Made by a program: the position numbers and the translations under genes
Part shown: positions 53,092 to 62,362 of the stretch, piece after piece
How positions within the stretch are numbered: position 1 is the stretch's first letter
How the letters are laid out: every line of letters starts with the position of its first letter
Assembly (NCBI GenBank): GCA_016715115.1
Contig: JADKBM010000013.1
Location: 124,001 to 188,000, forward strand
Source: Acidobacteriota bacterium
GTDB taxonomy: Bacteria; Acidobacteriota; Blastocatellia; Pyrinomonadales; Pyrinomonadaceae
Direction of reading: 5' to 3'
DNA length: 64,000 bases
The notes under the pieces: model-generated
Databases searched by the model: none
What the model was told of the DNA's origin: nothing
What the model saw: the letters and a program-made list of their open reading frames with translations, nothing else

Positions 53092-53128
53092 AGCGGTGAG
53101 CCGTGAGCGGTGAGCGGTGAGCGGCGAT
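53092..53128. repeat. Short GTGAGCG heptamer repeat
   Basis: GTGAGCG, GTGAGCC and GTGAGCG units in tandem, about five copies, lie between lpd and its terminator. Confidence 0.85.
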
Positions 53129-53136
53129 TGAGAAAA

Positions 53137-53175
53137 GCCCCGACGACGTCAAACTCGACCGGGGCAACTTTTTTG
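53137..53175 (+). terminator. Intrinsic terminator after lpd
   Basis: GCCCCG pairs with CGGGGC with an internal GACG..CGAC-type pairing, followed by a T6 run (AACTTTTTTG). Confidence 0.75.
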
Positions 53176-53201
53176 CGTATCGGTGGTTCCAATTTGTTGA
53201 G

Positions 53202-54800
53202 ATGAAACTTCTAAATTGTCTCTTCCTGGTTGGGCTGACAGTCGTGGCAATTGATGCGCAAGTTGCGCGGCGATTGCCTGACTCGAGCCCGTTGGATGCG
53301 GTTTTCCACATTCTTTCGCAAAAGGAAGCGGACTCAAACGGAGACGAAAAAGCTTGCCTCGCCAGATCTATGGCGCGGTCCGGACGGTTTTCCGAAGTCG
53401 AACCGGCCGCGCAATTGTTGAAGCCGGGATCGTATCGAGACGAGTTGCTTGCGGTTGTAGAAGAGATGCTCGTCCTCAGTCGTGCTGATGAAGCGGGCAA
53501 GTTCGTGTCGTACCTTATCAAACGCGCAGGCGAAGATGACTTTCCGGAGAAATTGGTCCCGGTTTTGATCAGACTCGGACGCGATCGGGAAGCGCTCAAT
53601 TTCCTCGAAAGTCTCGAACCCGACATCGACGACGCAATTCCCGCCATCGACGAATACCTCAAACTCGGCAAACCCGACAGCGCGTATGCTCTGCTTAAAC
53701 GGTACGAAAAGTCCGTGACCGATTCCAAGTATCCTCGGGACAGATCAAAATATGCGGTTCGCGCGGCGCGTATCGGAAAGATCGACGATGCGAAACGCTT
53801 TGCCGAGCTCGCGCTGACCGAGGTCGATTGGTCAAAGGAACGCCTTGAATTCGAATATGCACGGATCGTCGAAGAGGCCGTCGAGGTGTTTGCGCTCGCG
53901 GGCGATTGGACTCGCGTTGATGAGTTGATCAAAAAGGCCGGAGAGGACGCTGATGTGGGTCGGACTTACGTCCTTGCTTCGATTGCGCTTCGAAGAAACG
54001 AGAAATCGAGGTTCGAAGAGTTCCGAAGGATAATCGAATCGACAAAAGACCCGACAGTTTACGACGACACATTCGAGCTCGACCAGTTGTTCGAACTGTA
54101 TTTGGGAATGAATGATCTCGACCGTTCTGAAGCGATTGCGGCAAAACTCACCGGCAACGACCATCTTCAGCAGTCCGAGCTAATGATGCTTGCCGATCGA
54201 CGCATAAAGATTGGCGATCATGCCCGTGCGTCGGAACTCCTGGAACTCGCTTTCGCAGCGACTTCCAGGATCGATACCAGCGAGGCCGAAAGCGGCCGGC
54301 TTTGGACCTCCGGGAAATGGCGGCAGGCGCAGTATCGGGCTCGGATCGCCGTCCGCTACATCGATATGCGTCGTGACAAACGCGTCCTCGAGATTATCCG
54401 AGGACTTTCGAAGCCGTATCTCAAGGCGCTTGCCTTAACAGAGTTCGTCGCCGTCAGTCGCGGCCGAAAACCGAATGCGGAGCTCCGAAAGCTGCTCGAC
54501 GATGCGCACTCGCTCGTCAGAACCGGTCGGCGGCAGATTTTTGATTCGAACAGGTACGACGTATATGCGATTATCGCCCGACAATACGCACAGATCGGAC
54601 TTCCGGCCAAGGCCAACGAGGTTTTCTCCGAAGTGTTGTCGTTGGATGATGAGATGTACGAGCGCGGGGGCGACGATTATCTTCTGATCGAGATGTGCAA
54701 TATCGGAACCGAGTTTGAACGATCCGGCATTGTTGCAGACGGTAAGGTTCGACAATCCTTGCGAAGGATCATTGAGAAGTTTGATAAGGACGAGTATTAA
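53202..54800 (+). CDS. Secreted TPR-like helical repeat protein of unknown function
   Basis: 532 aa. A signal peptide (MKLLNCLFLVGLTVVAIDAQ) precedes helical repeats throughout (AVEEMLVLSRADEAG, PAIDEYLKLGKPDSAYALLKRY, MLADRRIKIGDHARASELLEL). Repeats resemble TPR/SEL1 type, with no recognisable enzymatic motif. It is probably a periplasmic scaffold. The start is 37 bp after the lpd terminator. It is convergent with the small membrane protein gene. Confidence 0.8.
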   Translation: MKLLNCLFLVGLTVVAIDAQVARRLPDSSPLDAVFHILSQKEADSNGDEKACLARSMARSGRFSEVEPAAQLLKPGSYRDELLAVVEEMLVLSRADEAGKFVSYLIKRAGEDDFPEKLVPVLIRLGRDREALNFLESLEPDIDDAIPAIDEYLKLGKPDSAYALLKRYEKSVTDSKYPRDRSKYAVRAARIGKIDDAKRFAELALTEVDWSKERLEFEYARIVEEAVEVFALAGDWTRVDELIKKAGEDADVGRTYVLASIALRRNEKSRFEEFRRIIESTKDPTVYDDTFELDQLFELYLGMNDLDRSEAIAAKLTGNDHLQQSELMMLADRRIKIGDHARASELLELAFAATSRIDTSEAESGRLWTSGKWRQAQYRARIAVRYIDMRRDKRVLEIIRGLSKPYLKALALTEFVAVSRGRKPNAELRKLLDDAHSLVRTGRRQIFDSNRYDVYAIIARQYAQIGLPAKANEVFSEVLSLDDEMYERGGDDYLLIEMCNIGTEFERSGIVADGKVRQSLRRIIEKFDKDEY

Positions 54801-54832
54801 ACTGACCCTGATGCAGTTTAAGCTCGCAAGCC

Positions 54833-55087
54833 TCATCGCCGTGTCGATCCCTTCGTGTTGTCAAAGAAATTCTCGCTCCTGGTTTCCCATTTGTTTTTCC
54901 TCGCGTGTTCGATCTGTTTCGCGCGCAATTGAAGTTCTTCCTCGTGCAACCGTTTCCGCTCTTCGCCGGTAGGCGGCGGTGTTCCGCGCTCGCCCCAGTA
55001 ATACTTGACCGTTATAAAAAATAGGGTTCCCGATCCGAGGAGCGTCAGGATCACGACCAGAAAAATCATCCATGCGAAATTCGACAT
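54833..55087 (-). CDS. Small membrane protein of unknown function
   Basis: 84 aa from the ATG at 55087. One transmembrane helix (FAWMIFLVVILTLLGSGTLFFIT) is followed by a basic, charged tail (GEERKRLHEEELQLRAKQIEHARKN). The upstream in-frame extension has no coding character. No family is recognised. It lies 94 bp downstream of the hcp-like gene on the same strand, so the two could be cotranscribed. Confidence 0.65.
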   Translation of the reverse strand: MSNFAWMIFLVVILTLLGSGTLFFITVKYYWGERGTPPPTGEERKRLHEEELQLRAKQIEHARKNKWETRSENFFDNTKGSTRR

Positions 55088-55181
55088 CGAGTAAAATCTT
55101 ATCGTCAAAACGCTCAAATCGAAAATATGTTTGCAGACAATCAATTGATCCGCGGAGAGCGCCCGATCGCACAGGTTGACG

Positions 55182-55601
55182 TCATTTAGCAAAGAAATTC
55201 CACATCGCTTTGTCCTTAGCATCCTTCGGGTCCTTTGAGGCGGCTGTTGGCGAGGTCGTGTATGATACTTTGTCAAAACTCAACCAAAACGTTTCCATGG
55301 TTTTCTCATGGAGCCTGCCAACGTTTATCGCCGAAATGTATGCTTTCTCCAGTTCAACACTCAAAAAGGGAGCCTCAGTACCCTTGACAAAAACGATGGT
55401 CGCTTTCTTTTCAGAACCCCCAGCTGCTTCGGAAAAAATACCGGGGCTCGAACTATCGTTGAATTTTGTACATGTAATGGTCGCCAAAGCATTTGATGTG
55501 CCCCTTTCCGGAGCGATTTGGCAGGACTGGAGCTCAATCCAGCCTTTATATTTGCCCGTCCCGGTACCTTCGATCCCTTCAAATTTCAAATAAATCGCCA
55601 T
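55182..55601 (-). CDS. Hcp-family protein (type VI secretion tube-like)
   Basis: 139 aa from the ATG at 55601 (GGAGG 11 bp upstream). MAIYLKFEGIEGTGTGKYKGWIELQS is the Hcp N-terminal strand pattern, and AYISAINVGRLHEKTMETFWLSF the C-terminal one. The tail (SPTAASKDPKDAKDKAMWNFFAK) is an extension. Hcp hexamers stack as the T6SS tube and carry effectors. No T6SS structural gene (tssB/C, vgrG, clpV) is in the window, so it is an orphan. Its AT-richer sequence than neighbours hints at transfer. Confidence 0.82.
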   Translation of the reverse strand: MAIYLKFEGIEGTGTGKYKGWIELQSCQIAPERGTSNALATITCTKFNDSSSPGIFSEAAGGSEKKATIVFVKGTEAPFLSVELEKAYISAINVGRLHEKTMETFWLSFDKVSYTTSPTAASKDPKDAKDKAMWNFFAK

Positions 55602-56000
55602 GGATTCATCGCCTCCGAGAAAAGTTGGATTCCCGTGACTATACGCATCTCCGCGGTGGAAGTAAAGGAATTTGATTTCAAGACTGTTGACAGTAGAACA
55701 TCTTCTTTTTGGCTCATAACTGATTCGACAGAAGTCGGGCTTGTACTCAAATTCCACAAGGCAATAGAGCACTTGGAAGCGTCAAAACTTGACCTGTTCC
55801 TCCAGAATTGGGAGTCAAATTGCAGAAACAGCGGGTAAGGGACGTTCCATACCGTGAGGCCCGCACCGACTCCTGGTTTACTTGTGATGATTTTCGATTG
55901 GAAGTTGTTCAGGGTTATCAGTCGCGAAAGTCAGGGAGTTTGTGCATCTTGCGGCCACGCTTCGGGTTTACTTTCGAAAGGTTTATAATTGTGCTAAAAA
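55602..56000. other. 399-bp divergent intergenic region
   Basis: The region lies between the hcp-like gene (minus) and serA (plus). It is AT-richer than its surroundings and holds no supported gene or repeat. It must contain promoters for both genes, but no confident -35/-10 pair was found. Confidence 0.6.
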
Positions 56001-57236
56001 ATGAAAGCCGAACCGACATCCTATCCGCGCAGCAAGGTCAAGGTCCTCCTGCTCGAAAACATCTCTGACGCCGCCGCCGACGAACTTCGTCTCAGCGGCT
56101 ATGTCGATATCGCCCGGCACAAAGGCGCGCTCGGCGAGGACGAACTTGTCGAGGCGATCAAGGGCGTCCATATTCTCGGCATCCGCTCGAAGACCCACGT
56201 CACGAAACGGGTTCTCGAAGCGGCCGACAAACTCCTCGCAGTCGGATGTTTCTGCATCGGGACAAATCAGGTCGATATCAAATCGGCAATGAGCCGCGGA
56301 ATCGCGGTCTTCAACGCGCCGCATGCCAACACGCGTTCGGTCGCTGAACTCGTCGTCGGCCTCTCGGTGATGCTTATTCGCAAAGTTTCCGACAAGAACA
56401 TCGCGGCGCACCGGGGCGTTTGGCAAAAGGACGCGAAAGGCTGTTACGAACTACGCGGCAAGACGCTCGGGATCATCGGATACGGGAACATCGGCTCGCA
56501 GGTTTCGGTGCTCGCGGAGTCGCTCGGGATGCACGTTTTCTACTACGACGTCGTTACCAAGCTGCCCCACGGCAATGCCCGCCAACTTCGTGAATTAAAA
56601 GAACTTCTGGAGATCTCGGAGATCGTCACGCTGCACGTTCCCTCGGACAGGACGACGCGGAATCTGATCAACGACGACACGCTGAAATTGATGCGAAAGG
56701 GATCGATCCTCCTCAATTACTCGCGCGGTGACGTCGTCGATCTCGACGCGCTCCGCCGGTACATCGAAAACGGAAAGATCTCGGGCGCGGCGATCGATGT
56801 TTTTCCGCACGAGCCGGAAAAGAACGGCGACGCGTTCGAAAGCGTTTTGCAGAATCTTCCGAACGTAATCCTCACGCCGCACATCGGCGGATCGACTGAA
56901 GAAGCGCAGGCGAATATCGGATTCGACGTTTCTTCGAAGCTGATCAAATACATCGAGTTCGGCGCGTCCGAAGGCTCGCATACGGTCCCGCCCGTGAGTT
57001 TGCCATTGCAGGACAAAACGCACCGCATCCTGCATATCCACCAAAACATCCCGGGCGTGTTGTCCGAGATCAACTCGCGGCTTTCGGAGAAGGGAATCAA
57101 CATCCTCGGGCAGTATCTGAAAACGAACGACGAGGTCGGATACGTCATCCTCGACGTCGATCAGGAGCTTTCGAAGGAGGCGCTCGAGGTCCTGAAAGGA
57201 GTCAAAGGAACCCTGCGCGCGAGGATCGTGTTTTAG
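56001..57236 (+). CDS. serA: D-3-phosphoglycerate dehydrogenase
   Basis: 411 aa, nearly the E. coli SerA length. NAD motif GIIGYGNIGSQ (157-167), the catalytic Arg in NYSRGDVVDLDALRR and HPHEP/PHIGGSTEEAQ. The C-terminal ACT domain starts near 340 (THRILHIHQNIPGVLSEINSRLS), which fits feedback control by serine. It starts serine biosynthesis. It begins directly after the AT-rich gap, with a weak upstream site. It is followed by a GATTTGCG repeat. Confidence 0.95.
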   Translation: MKAEPTSYPRSKVKVLLLENISDAAADELRLSGYVDIARHKGALGEDELVEAIKGVHILGIRSKTHVTKRVLEAADKLLAVGCFCIGTNQVDIKSAMSRGIAVFNAPHANTRSVAELVVGLSVMLIRKVSDKNIAAHRGVWQKDAKGCYELRGKTLGIIGYGNIGSQVSVLAESLGMHVFYYDVVTKLPHGNARQLRELKELLEISEIVTLHVPSDRTTRNLINDDTLKLMRKGSILLNYSRGDVVDLDALRRYIENGKISGAAIDVFPHEPEKNGDAFESVLQNLPNVILTPHIGGSTEEAQANIGFDVSSKLIKYIEFGASEGSHTVPPVSLPLQDKTHRILHIHQNIPGVLSEINSRLSEKGINILGQYLKTNDEVGYVILDVDQELSKEALEVLKGVKGTLRARIVF

Positions 57237-57277
57237 GCGATTTGCGAATTTCGATTTGCGATTTGCGATTAGCGGGC
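57237..57277. repeat. GATTTGCG repeat after serA
   Basis: GCGATTTGCGAATTTCGATTTGCGATTTGCGATTAGCG lies immediately after the serA stop. It is the same family as 58385-58456 and 63500-63540. Confidence 0.85.
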
Positions 57278-57389
57278 ACGCCAAGGCGGTGATCACGGGA
57301 CGGTACCGCCTTTGTAAGCGTAAGGTCAACCTCGGCACAACAATTGCTCATTTCCTGCCTGGAGGCCGTTTCTTAAACGGATTTGACGA

Positions 57390-58349
57390 ATGAAGATCGT
57401 AATTCCGGGCGGATCGGGTCAAGTCGGAAGAATAATTACACGCGCCTTTACGGCGGACGGGCACGAGGTTGTCGTACTCTCCCGCGGCTCGTCGGACGCA
57501 AACGGCGGACGCGTCGTTCAATGGGACGCGAAGACGCAAGGCGAATGGGTCCGCGAGATCGACGGTGCGGACGTTGTCGTCAATCTTGCAGGCCGCATCG
57601 TTAATTGTCGATACAATGCCGAAAATCGAAGAGAGATTATGGATTCGCGGGTCGATTCGACAAGGGCTGTCGGCGCGGCAATCGTCAATTCAAAGAATCC
57701 GCCAAGGGTTTGGCTTCAAGCGTCGACGGCGACTATTTATGCGCATCGGTTCGACGCAGCGAATGACGATCTGACGGGATCGATCGGCGGATCGGAGCCC
57801 GACGCACCCGATACGTGGAACTTCAGCATCGACGTCGCGCGCGCCTGGGAAGCCGCCGCAAACTCGTTCGAAGTTCCGAATACGCGGCTCGTGCTGATGC
57901 GATCCGCGGTGACGATGTCCCCCGATCGGGGCGGCATTTTCGATGTAATGCTGGACCTTGTCCGCAAAGGTCTCGGCGGAACCGCCGGCAATGGTCGCCA
58001 ATTCATTTCTTGGATTCACGAGCGTGATTTCGTCGGTGCGTTGAAGTTCCTGATCGGACACGATTCAATTTCGGGCCCAGTCAATATCGCGTCACCCAAC
58101 CCTTTGCCGAACAGGGAGTTTATGCGGATTTTCAGGGATTCGTGCGGAACGAAGATCGGGCTTCCCGCGTCGAAGCTGATGCTCGAGATCGGCGCGATCT
58201 TTATGCGCACCGAGACCGAGCTGATCCTCAAAAGCCGCCGCGTCGTTCCGCGCAGATTGCTCGATGCCGGATTCGAATTTGAATTCGCCGATTGGCGCGA
58301 TGCGTGTCGGGATCTGTGCGAACGTTCCAGAGCGCGATCCAAGAGGTAA
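57390..58349 (+). CDS. TIGR01777 family NAD-dependent epimerase-like protein (YfcH-type)
   Basis: 319 aa. The N-terminal Rossmann is IPGGSGQVGRIITRAF, with VVNLAGRIVNCRYN and the Tyr/Lys-type region STATIYAHRFD. The C-terminal DUF1731-like domain is FADWRDACRDLCERS. Related E. coli YfcH is of unknown substrate. TIGR01777 proteins are extended SDRs. The gene stands alone between repeat segments. Confidence 0.9.
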   Translation: MKIVIPGGSGQVGRIITRAFTADGHEVVVLSRGSSDANGGRVVQWDAKTQGEWVREIDGADVVVNLAGRIVNCRYNAENRREIMDSRVDSTRAVGAAIVNSKNPPRVWLQASTATIYAHRFDAANDDLTGSIGGSEPDAPDTWNFSIDVARAWEAAANSFEVPNTRLVLMRSAVTMSPDRGGIFDVMLDLVRKGLGGTAGNGRQFISWIHERDFVGALKFLIGHDSISGPVNIASPNPLPNREFMRIFRDSCGTKIGLPASKLMLEIGAIFMRTETELILKSRRVVPRRLLDAGFEFEFADWRDACRDLCERSRARSKR

Positions 58350-58384
58350 GCGATGACGTTAGTGTGACGGACGGACGCGCTCCA

Positions 58385-58456
58385 ATCGCAAATCACAAAT
58401 CACAAATCGCAAATCGCAAATCACAAATCACAAATCGCAAATCGCAAATCGAAATC
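58385..58456. repeat. CAAATCG/CAAATCA repeat
   Basis: Units CGCAAAT and CACAAAT in tandem (about eight) lie between the convergent epimerase and lipase genes. It touches the lipase stop. Confidence 0.9.
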
Positions 58457-59225
58457 ACGCCGCCAGTCTTTCGCCGATCAGTTTGTAAACCTGGAAATTA
58501 AAGACGAGGCCGATGTGCGTACCTGTGACTTCGAAGTTGTTGGACGCGAAACGCGAGCGGCATTTCTGCCAATCGACAATGCCGTCGGATTTGGTGTAGA
58601 TCGCCGTTTGACTGATATTCTTCGGGAAAAAACGATGCAGCGCGGTAACGGCGGCGCAGTGACAGTGCCCCGTGTAGCATTGCGGATAATCGCTCTTGTC
58701 ACCTTTTCGGAAGATTCGAAGTCTGATCGTTTCGGCGAGCTTAATGACATGCGGGTGGGAACTGACACCGCGGAACGGCGAGCCGAGAGTGATCACGGAT
58801 TCGACCATTTCCGGATGCTGCGTCGCGGCCGACCGCGAGAGCACGCCTCCGAGACTGTGTCCGATGACGTGAACCTTGCGGCCAGTTTCTTCGTGTGCGC
58901 GTTCAATTGTCTCGATCAGCCGATCGCTGAGGGTATTAAGGCATTCGGCATTCCAGCCGATGTTCGACAGGTAAGGTTTGTACCCGATCCGGGAGAGCCA
59001 AAGATAAAGTTCGTAAAGATAGACGTCAGCGCCGAGAAAGCCCGGAACAACAATGACGGCCGACCCGTCGCCTTTCGGAACCCCCCAACCGAAATAGACC
59101 GGCGACATATGGAGCAGCATCCAATCGACGCCGACCAACGACTCGAACCAGATCGGCAATGCATGCGACCGCATTTCCTTGTCGAATCCGGTAATTACCT
59201 CAAGTTCGCCGTCTAAAATGTCCAT
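58455..59225 (-). CDS. Alpha/beta-hydrolase, lipase-like
   Basis: 256 aa. Nucleophile elbow VIGHSLGGVLS (Ser124), oxyanion PGFLG (about 61-65), and YTKSDGIVDWQKC with Asp and a late His in THIGLVF. This is the lipase/PGAP1-like fold that acts on lipid esters. No signal peptide is visible. The gene lies upstream of acyltransferase, phasin and PhaR genes, so a role in storage lipid or polyhydroxyalkanoate turnover is likely, though not proven. Confidence 0.85.
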   Translation of the reverse strand: MDILDGELEVITGFDKEMRSHALPIWFESLVGVDWMLLHMSPVYFGWGVPKGDGSAVIVVPGFLGADVYLYELYLWLSRIGYKPYLSNIGWNAECLNTLSDRLIETIERAHEETGRKVHVIGHSLGGVLSRSAATQHPEMVESVITLGSPFRGVSSHPHVIKLAETIRLRIFRKGDKSDYPQCYTGHCHCAAVTALHRFFPKNISQTAIYTKSDGIVDWQKCRSRFASNNFEVTGTHIGLVFNFQVYKLIGERLAA

Positions 59226-59340
59226 CAGTCAATCGGGGATCGGGGATTTGTGAATTCGGTTTGCCGCAAATTCCAAATCGAGCTGATCGCTCCCCTCAAT
59301 TTCATTCTATCAGAATCCGAAATCACAAATCACAAATCCA
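59226..59340. repeat. CACAAATC-type repeat segments
   Basis: GATCGGGGATTTGTGAATTCGG and GAAATCACAAATCACAAATCC flank this gap in opposite sense. They are part of the ATTTG(G/C)G family, diverged. Confidence 0.75.
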
Positions 59341-59343
59341 AGC

Positions 59344-60777
59344 TCAAGTCGCCGTCGCAGCCTTCATTTCCATAGCCGCAGCGTAGTTTTTCAAATCCTC
59401 GAATACCTCGTCGAGGATTTCCTTGAACTTCTCGACGTCAGGCATCGCCTGCGCATCAGATGAGAGTCCGAAATAAAGAACTTGGTTGTAACTGAATATC
59501 GCGCAGCCGAGTCCGAGGCCGTAGCCGATCGGTACATACGGATACTGCGCGATGAGCTTGCGACCGGCCAGGTAAAGGGGGATTTGGGGGCCCGGTACGT
59601 TCGTCGCGACCATATTGAACGGCGGGAACGGAAGATCCGCGACCGCGCCGAGTATCGACTGAATCGGCGCCGGAAGAAGCGAGTACATCGCGCCGACCAC
59701 GCCGAAGCCCTCGGCTAGATGTGCTTCTTTCATCAAACCGGTTTTGCGGTTCACCTCATCGAACCGCGCCTTGAGATCGTCGATGTCGAGCGGGATCTCG
59801 ATCGGGACGAACGAGATCAGATTTCCAAGCGCACCGCGTTGATCCTTTTGGCGGAGACTGACGGGGACCATAAACCGCACGACCCGGCCGGCCGGCGACT
59901 GTCCGTGGTCTTTGACGTAACGCGCGACCGACTCGCTCAGGACCGTCAAGACGACGTCATTGACCGTTCCGCCGAGAACTCCGCGAATCGCGCGCGCGGC
60001 CGAAAACGAGAATTCGCTCCACGCGAGACGCCGCTCACCCGAGCATTTGCCATTGAACGGCAAGATCGGCGGCGGAGTTACGGCCGCCGGAAGCGCGGCC
60101 GACAGACTCGGCAGTTTCTCCAGTCCTTGCGGATTCAGCATCGACTGCGTCAGATGCAAAAGCCCGGCCTGCATCTCTGTAAATCGGTTCATTCCTTCCT
60201 GCATTGCACCGAGCAGGGAATCGAGAAAAACGCGCGTCGGATCAGGTTTCGGAACGACCGGCCGCGCCTCCGGTATCGGCGGCGGCGGCGACCCTTCGGG
60301 CGCGATATCGAAAATGACCTTGATCAGATCGACGCCCGAAATGCCGTCGACCATACAATGATGGACCTTGGCGATCATCGCCGATCCAGCGCCTTGGACG
60401 TTATGAACGAGATAAAGCTCCCAAAGTGGCTTCTTTCGGTCCATCACGACGCTGAGAATCCTTCCCGCGATTTCGATCAGTTCGTCTCGAGAGACCGATG
60501 ATCCGGCGTTGACCTCAAAAATATGGTTGCGGATGTCGAAATTCTCGTCGTATTCCCAAGTCGGATGACCGAGGTTGAACGGGTCGGGTACGACCATTTG
60601 AAGGTAACGCGGTATCGCGTGAATGCGATCGCCGATGTGTTTGACGAGTTCTTCATAACCGAGGTCCCCATCGAAAAGGCTAGTCGACGCAATATGCATC
60701 GGGCATTCCTTTCGTTCAAGATAAAGGAAAGCCGCGTCAAGCGAACTCATTCGGCGGTTTTGCTCAGGTACAGGCAT
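59344..60777 (-). CDS. Wax ester synthase/diacylglycerol acyltransferase (WS/DGAT)
   Basis: 477 aa. The catalytic HHxxxDG is HHCMVDG (139-145). PLWELYLVHN and the C-terminal VATNVPGPQIPLYLAG and NQVLYFGLSSDAQAMPD typify bacterial WS/DGAT. It esterifies fatty alcohols or diacylglycerol with acyl-CoA to store wax or triacylglycerol. A start at Met10 (MSSLDAAFLYLE) is equally likely, because no clear site precedes either. It is adjacent to a lipase and two phasins. Confidence 0.93.
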   Translation of the reverse strand: MPVPEQNRRMSSLDAAFLYLERKECPMHIASTSLFDGDLGYEELVKHIGDRIHAIPRYLQMVVPDPFNLGHPTWEYDENFDIRNHIFEVNAGSSVSRDELIEIAGRILSVVMDRKKPLWELYLVHNVQGAGSAMIAKVHHCMVDGISGVDLIKVIFDIAPEGSPPPPIPEARPVVPKPDPTRVFLDSLLGAMQEGMNRFTEMQAGLLHLTQSMLNPQGLEKLPSLSAALPAAVTPPPILPFNGKCSGERRLAWSEFSFSAARAIRGVLGGTVNDVVLTVLSESVARYVKDHGQSPAGRVVRFMVPVSLRQKDQRGALGNLISFVPIEIPLDIDDLKARFDEVNRKTGLMKEAHLAEGFGVVGAMYSLLPAPIQSILGAVADLPFPPFNMVATNVPGPQIPLYLAGRKLIAQYPYVPIGYGLGLGCAIFSYNQVLYFGLSSDAQAMPDVEKFKEILDEVFEDLKNYAAAMEMKAATAT

Positions 60778-60884
60778 TTCGATTTTGGATTTGTGATTTG
60801 GGATTGCGGATTTGTCGCGCCAGTTGGATTAATCGGGCGGGCATGTCCGCACGAAATCCGAAATCAGAATTCCCAATTCCCAAA
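60778..60884. repeat. Inverted ATTTGGG/CCCAAAT repeat segment
   Basis: GGATTTGTGATTTGGGATTG at about 60785 and CCGAAATCAGAATTCCCAATTCCCAAAT at about 60858 bracket an unrelated centre. Confidence 0.8.
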
Positions 60885-61454
60885 TCATTCTTCCGTCAGT
60901 CCAGTCACATCATACGACATTATGATCAGGTCGTGCGTCCGGTCGTTACGGTCGATGACGCAATCGGCAAGCAATGCTTCGATCTTGAAACCGAGTTTCT
61001 CAAAAACCTGGATCGCGCCTTTTTGCGAAGCGGCCATCCGCGCCATTACTTTCCTCAGTTTCAACTCGCCCGCCCGGGCAAAGATCTCGCCTGCAAGAAT
61101 GTTCCCGAGGCCTTTGCCGCGAACTTCCGGCGAAAGCAGCAAAATGATGCCGCCGAGATGCCGGGTCCAAACCTGCTCCTCGTGCAGGAGGCTTGCGTGG
61201 CCGACGAGTCTGCCGTTCATCTCGACAAGGATCGTTTGCAAATGGCCGTTCTGGATACGGCGGACCCAGTCGTCGACGGCCTCTTCCTGCGTGATGTCGA
61301 CGGCGAGAAACAGCAGGTCCGATTCCGGAAGGCTGCGGCCGAAGTCGAGCATCGCGTCACGGTCAGCGGCGGTCATCAAACGCAAAGTGACGGTCGAACC
61401 GTCGATCTTCGTCGTCCACGGATACTTTCGTTTCGATGCGGAATGTTTTGGCAT
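60885..61454 (-). CDS. GNAT family N-acetyltransferase
   Basis: 189 aa. The acetyl-CoA motif is SPEVRGKGLGNILAGEI (RGKGLG in place of Q/RxxGxG/A). Residues before form the usual GNAT beta sheet (ILVEMNGRLVGHASLL), followed by KVMARMAASQKGAIQVFEKLGF. The acceptor is unknown. It is not obviously linked to neighbouring storage genes. Confidence 0.88.
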   Translation of the reverse strand: MPKHSASKRKYPWTTKIDGSTVTLRLMTAADRDAMLDFGRSLPESDLLFLAVDITQEEAVDDWVRRIQNGHLQTILVEMNGRLVGHASLLHEEQVWTRHLGGIILLLSPEVRGKGLGNILAGEIFARAGELKLRKVMARMAASQKGAIQVFEKLGFKIEALLADCVIDRNDRTHDLIIMSYDVTGLTEE

Positions 61455-61500
61455 ATTCTATTTGCGAACTTCGATTTGCAATTTGCGATTGATTTTCGAA
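61455..61500. repeat. Short GCGAATTTCGATTTGC-type repeat
   Basis: TTTGCGAACTTCGATTTGCAATTTGCGATTGATTTTCG lies between the GNAT start and the phasin gene. It is the same family. Confidence 0.7.
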
Positions 61501-61602
61501 CTCGAGCCTTGAAACTTCGACCTTTAGGCTTCTGATTTACTGAGCCGGTTCGACATCACATATCTCTTTCGAAAACCGCTTTTGTCGATCAACGATCAAC
61601 GA

Positions 61603-62241
61603 TCATTTCTCCTTCGAAAAACCGCTAAAAAGCGGCATTTGGATCGCCATATCGAGCCAGCGTTTTTGGATTTCGACATAACTTGCCATCGTCGCCTGCG
61701 CGAAATCGGCAAGCGCGGTGGCGGGCGAAGAATCGTCGAGATTCAATCCGTCTTTCATCGCCTTCATCATTTGCGCGTTCTGCTGCGCGGCAAAATCGAG
61801 CCAGGCCATACGCATCTTCACGAGCGTCTGCATTCCCGAACCGGCAGTTTCCTGGATCGTTCCGAGCATATTCGCATCTGCGAGATTGCCGCCCGAACTG
61901 ACAGCCTTCATAATCTGTTCGCCCTGCTGGATCGCGATCTCGGACCACTGTTTCTGCGCGGCAACAAAACCCTCGACGGCCTGCTTTGCCCAGCCGGCGA
62001 GCGCTTCGGAAGGCGCGTTTTCGGTCATCCCCATAACTTCCGAAACTGTCTTGAAAACCAAGGCGTTTTGCTGAGTGACGATCTCAAGCCACATCTTCTG
62101 CGCTTCGACCAGTTGGTTGACGATCGTTCGTGCCCAATCGGTCGGGAGTTCCGACGCCGCGGCCGCTTTCGGCGCTTCGGAATGCGCATCGGCCGTCTTG
62201 CGTGCCGACGTCTTGCGTGCGCTCTTTTTTGCTTCTGACAT
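61603..62241 (-). CDS. Phasin-like protein
   Basis: 212 aa with GGAGCAGCA before the ATG. The N-terminus is Lys/Ala-rich (KKSARKTSARKTADAHS), followed by long amphipathic helices with repeated Trp and Gln (QLVEAQKMWLEIVTQQNAL, AAQKQWSEIAIQQGEQIM, ARMAWLDFAAQQNAQ). This is typical of phasins that coat PHA granules. Three internal repeats of about 60 residues are visible. An inverted-repeat terminator precedes its ribosome site (62254-62277). Confidence 0.85.
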   Translation of the reverse strand: MSEAKKSARKTSARKTADAHSEAPKAAAASELPTDWARTIVNQLVEAQKMWLEIVTQQNALVFKTVSEVMGMTENAPSEALAGWAKQAVEGFVAAQKQWSEIAIQQGEQIMKAVSSGGNLADANMLGTIQETAGSGMQTLVKMRMAWLDFAAQQNAQMMKAMKDGLNLDDSSPATALADFAQATMASYVEIQKRWLDMAIQMPLFSGFSKEK

Positions 62242-62253
62242 TGCTGCTCCTTA

Positions 62254-62277
62254 AATAAAAAACGGGCCGGACGGCCC
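62254..62277 (-). terminator. Minus-strand terminator in the first phasin leader
   Basis: On the minus strand GGGCCG-TC-CGGCCC is followed by GTTTTTTATTT. It is 13 bp upstream of the phasin start, so it may attenuate readthrough. Confidence 0.6.
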
Positions 62278-62310
62278 CGGTTTCGGTCAAAATCCCTTTG
62301 GCTCTACAAA

Positions 62311-62348
62311 TATAGAAAAGTCTGCGGTTGAAGGCAACCGCAGACTTT
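62311..62348 (-). terminator. Minus-strand terminator after the second phasin gene
   Basis: AAAGTCTGCGGTTG pairs with CAACCGCAGACTTT around a 4-nt loop (62317-62348), followed by TTCTATATTT on the minus strand. Confidence 0.85.
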
Positions 62349-62362
62349 GCGCTGTAAAGATT

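Noticed and set aside
53092..53128. Extra coding sequence after lpd
   Set aside because: Only GTGAGCG repeat units.
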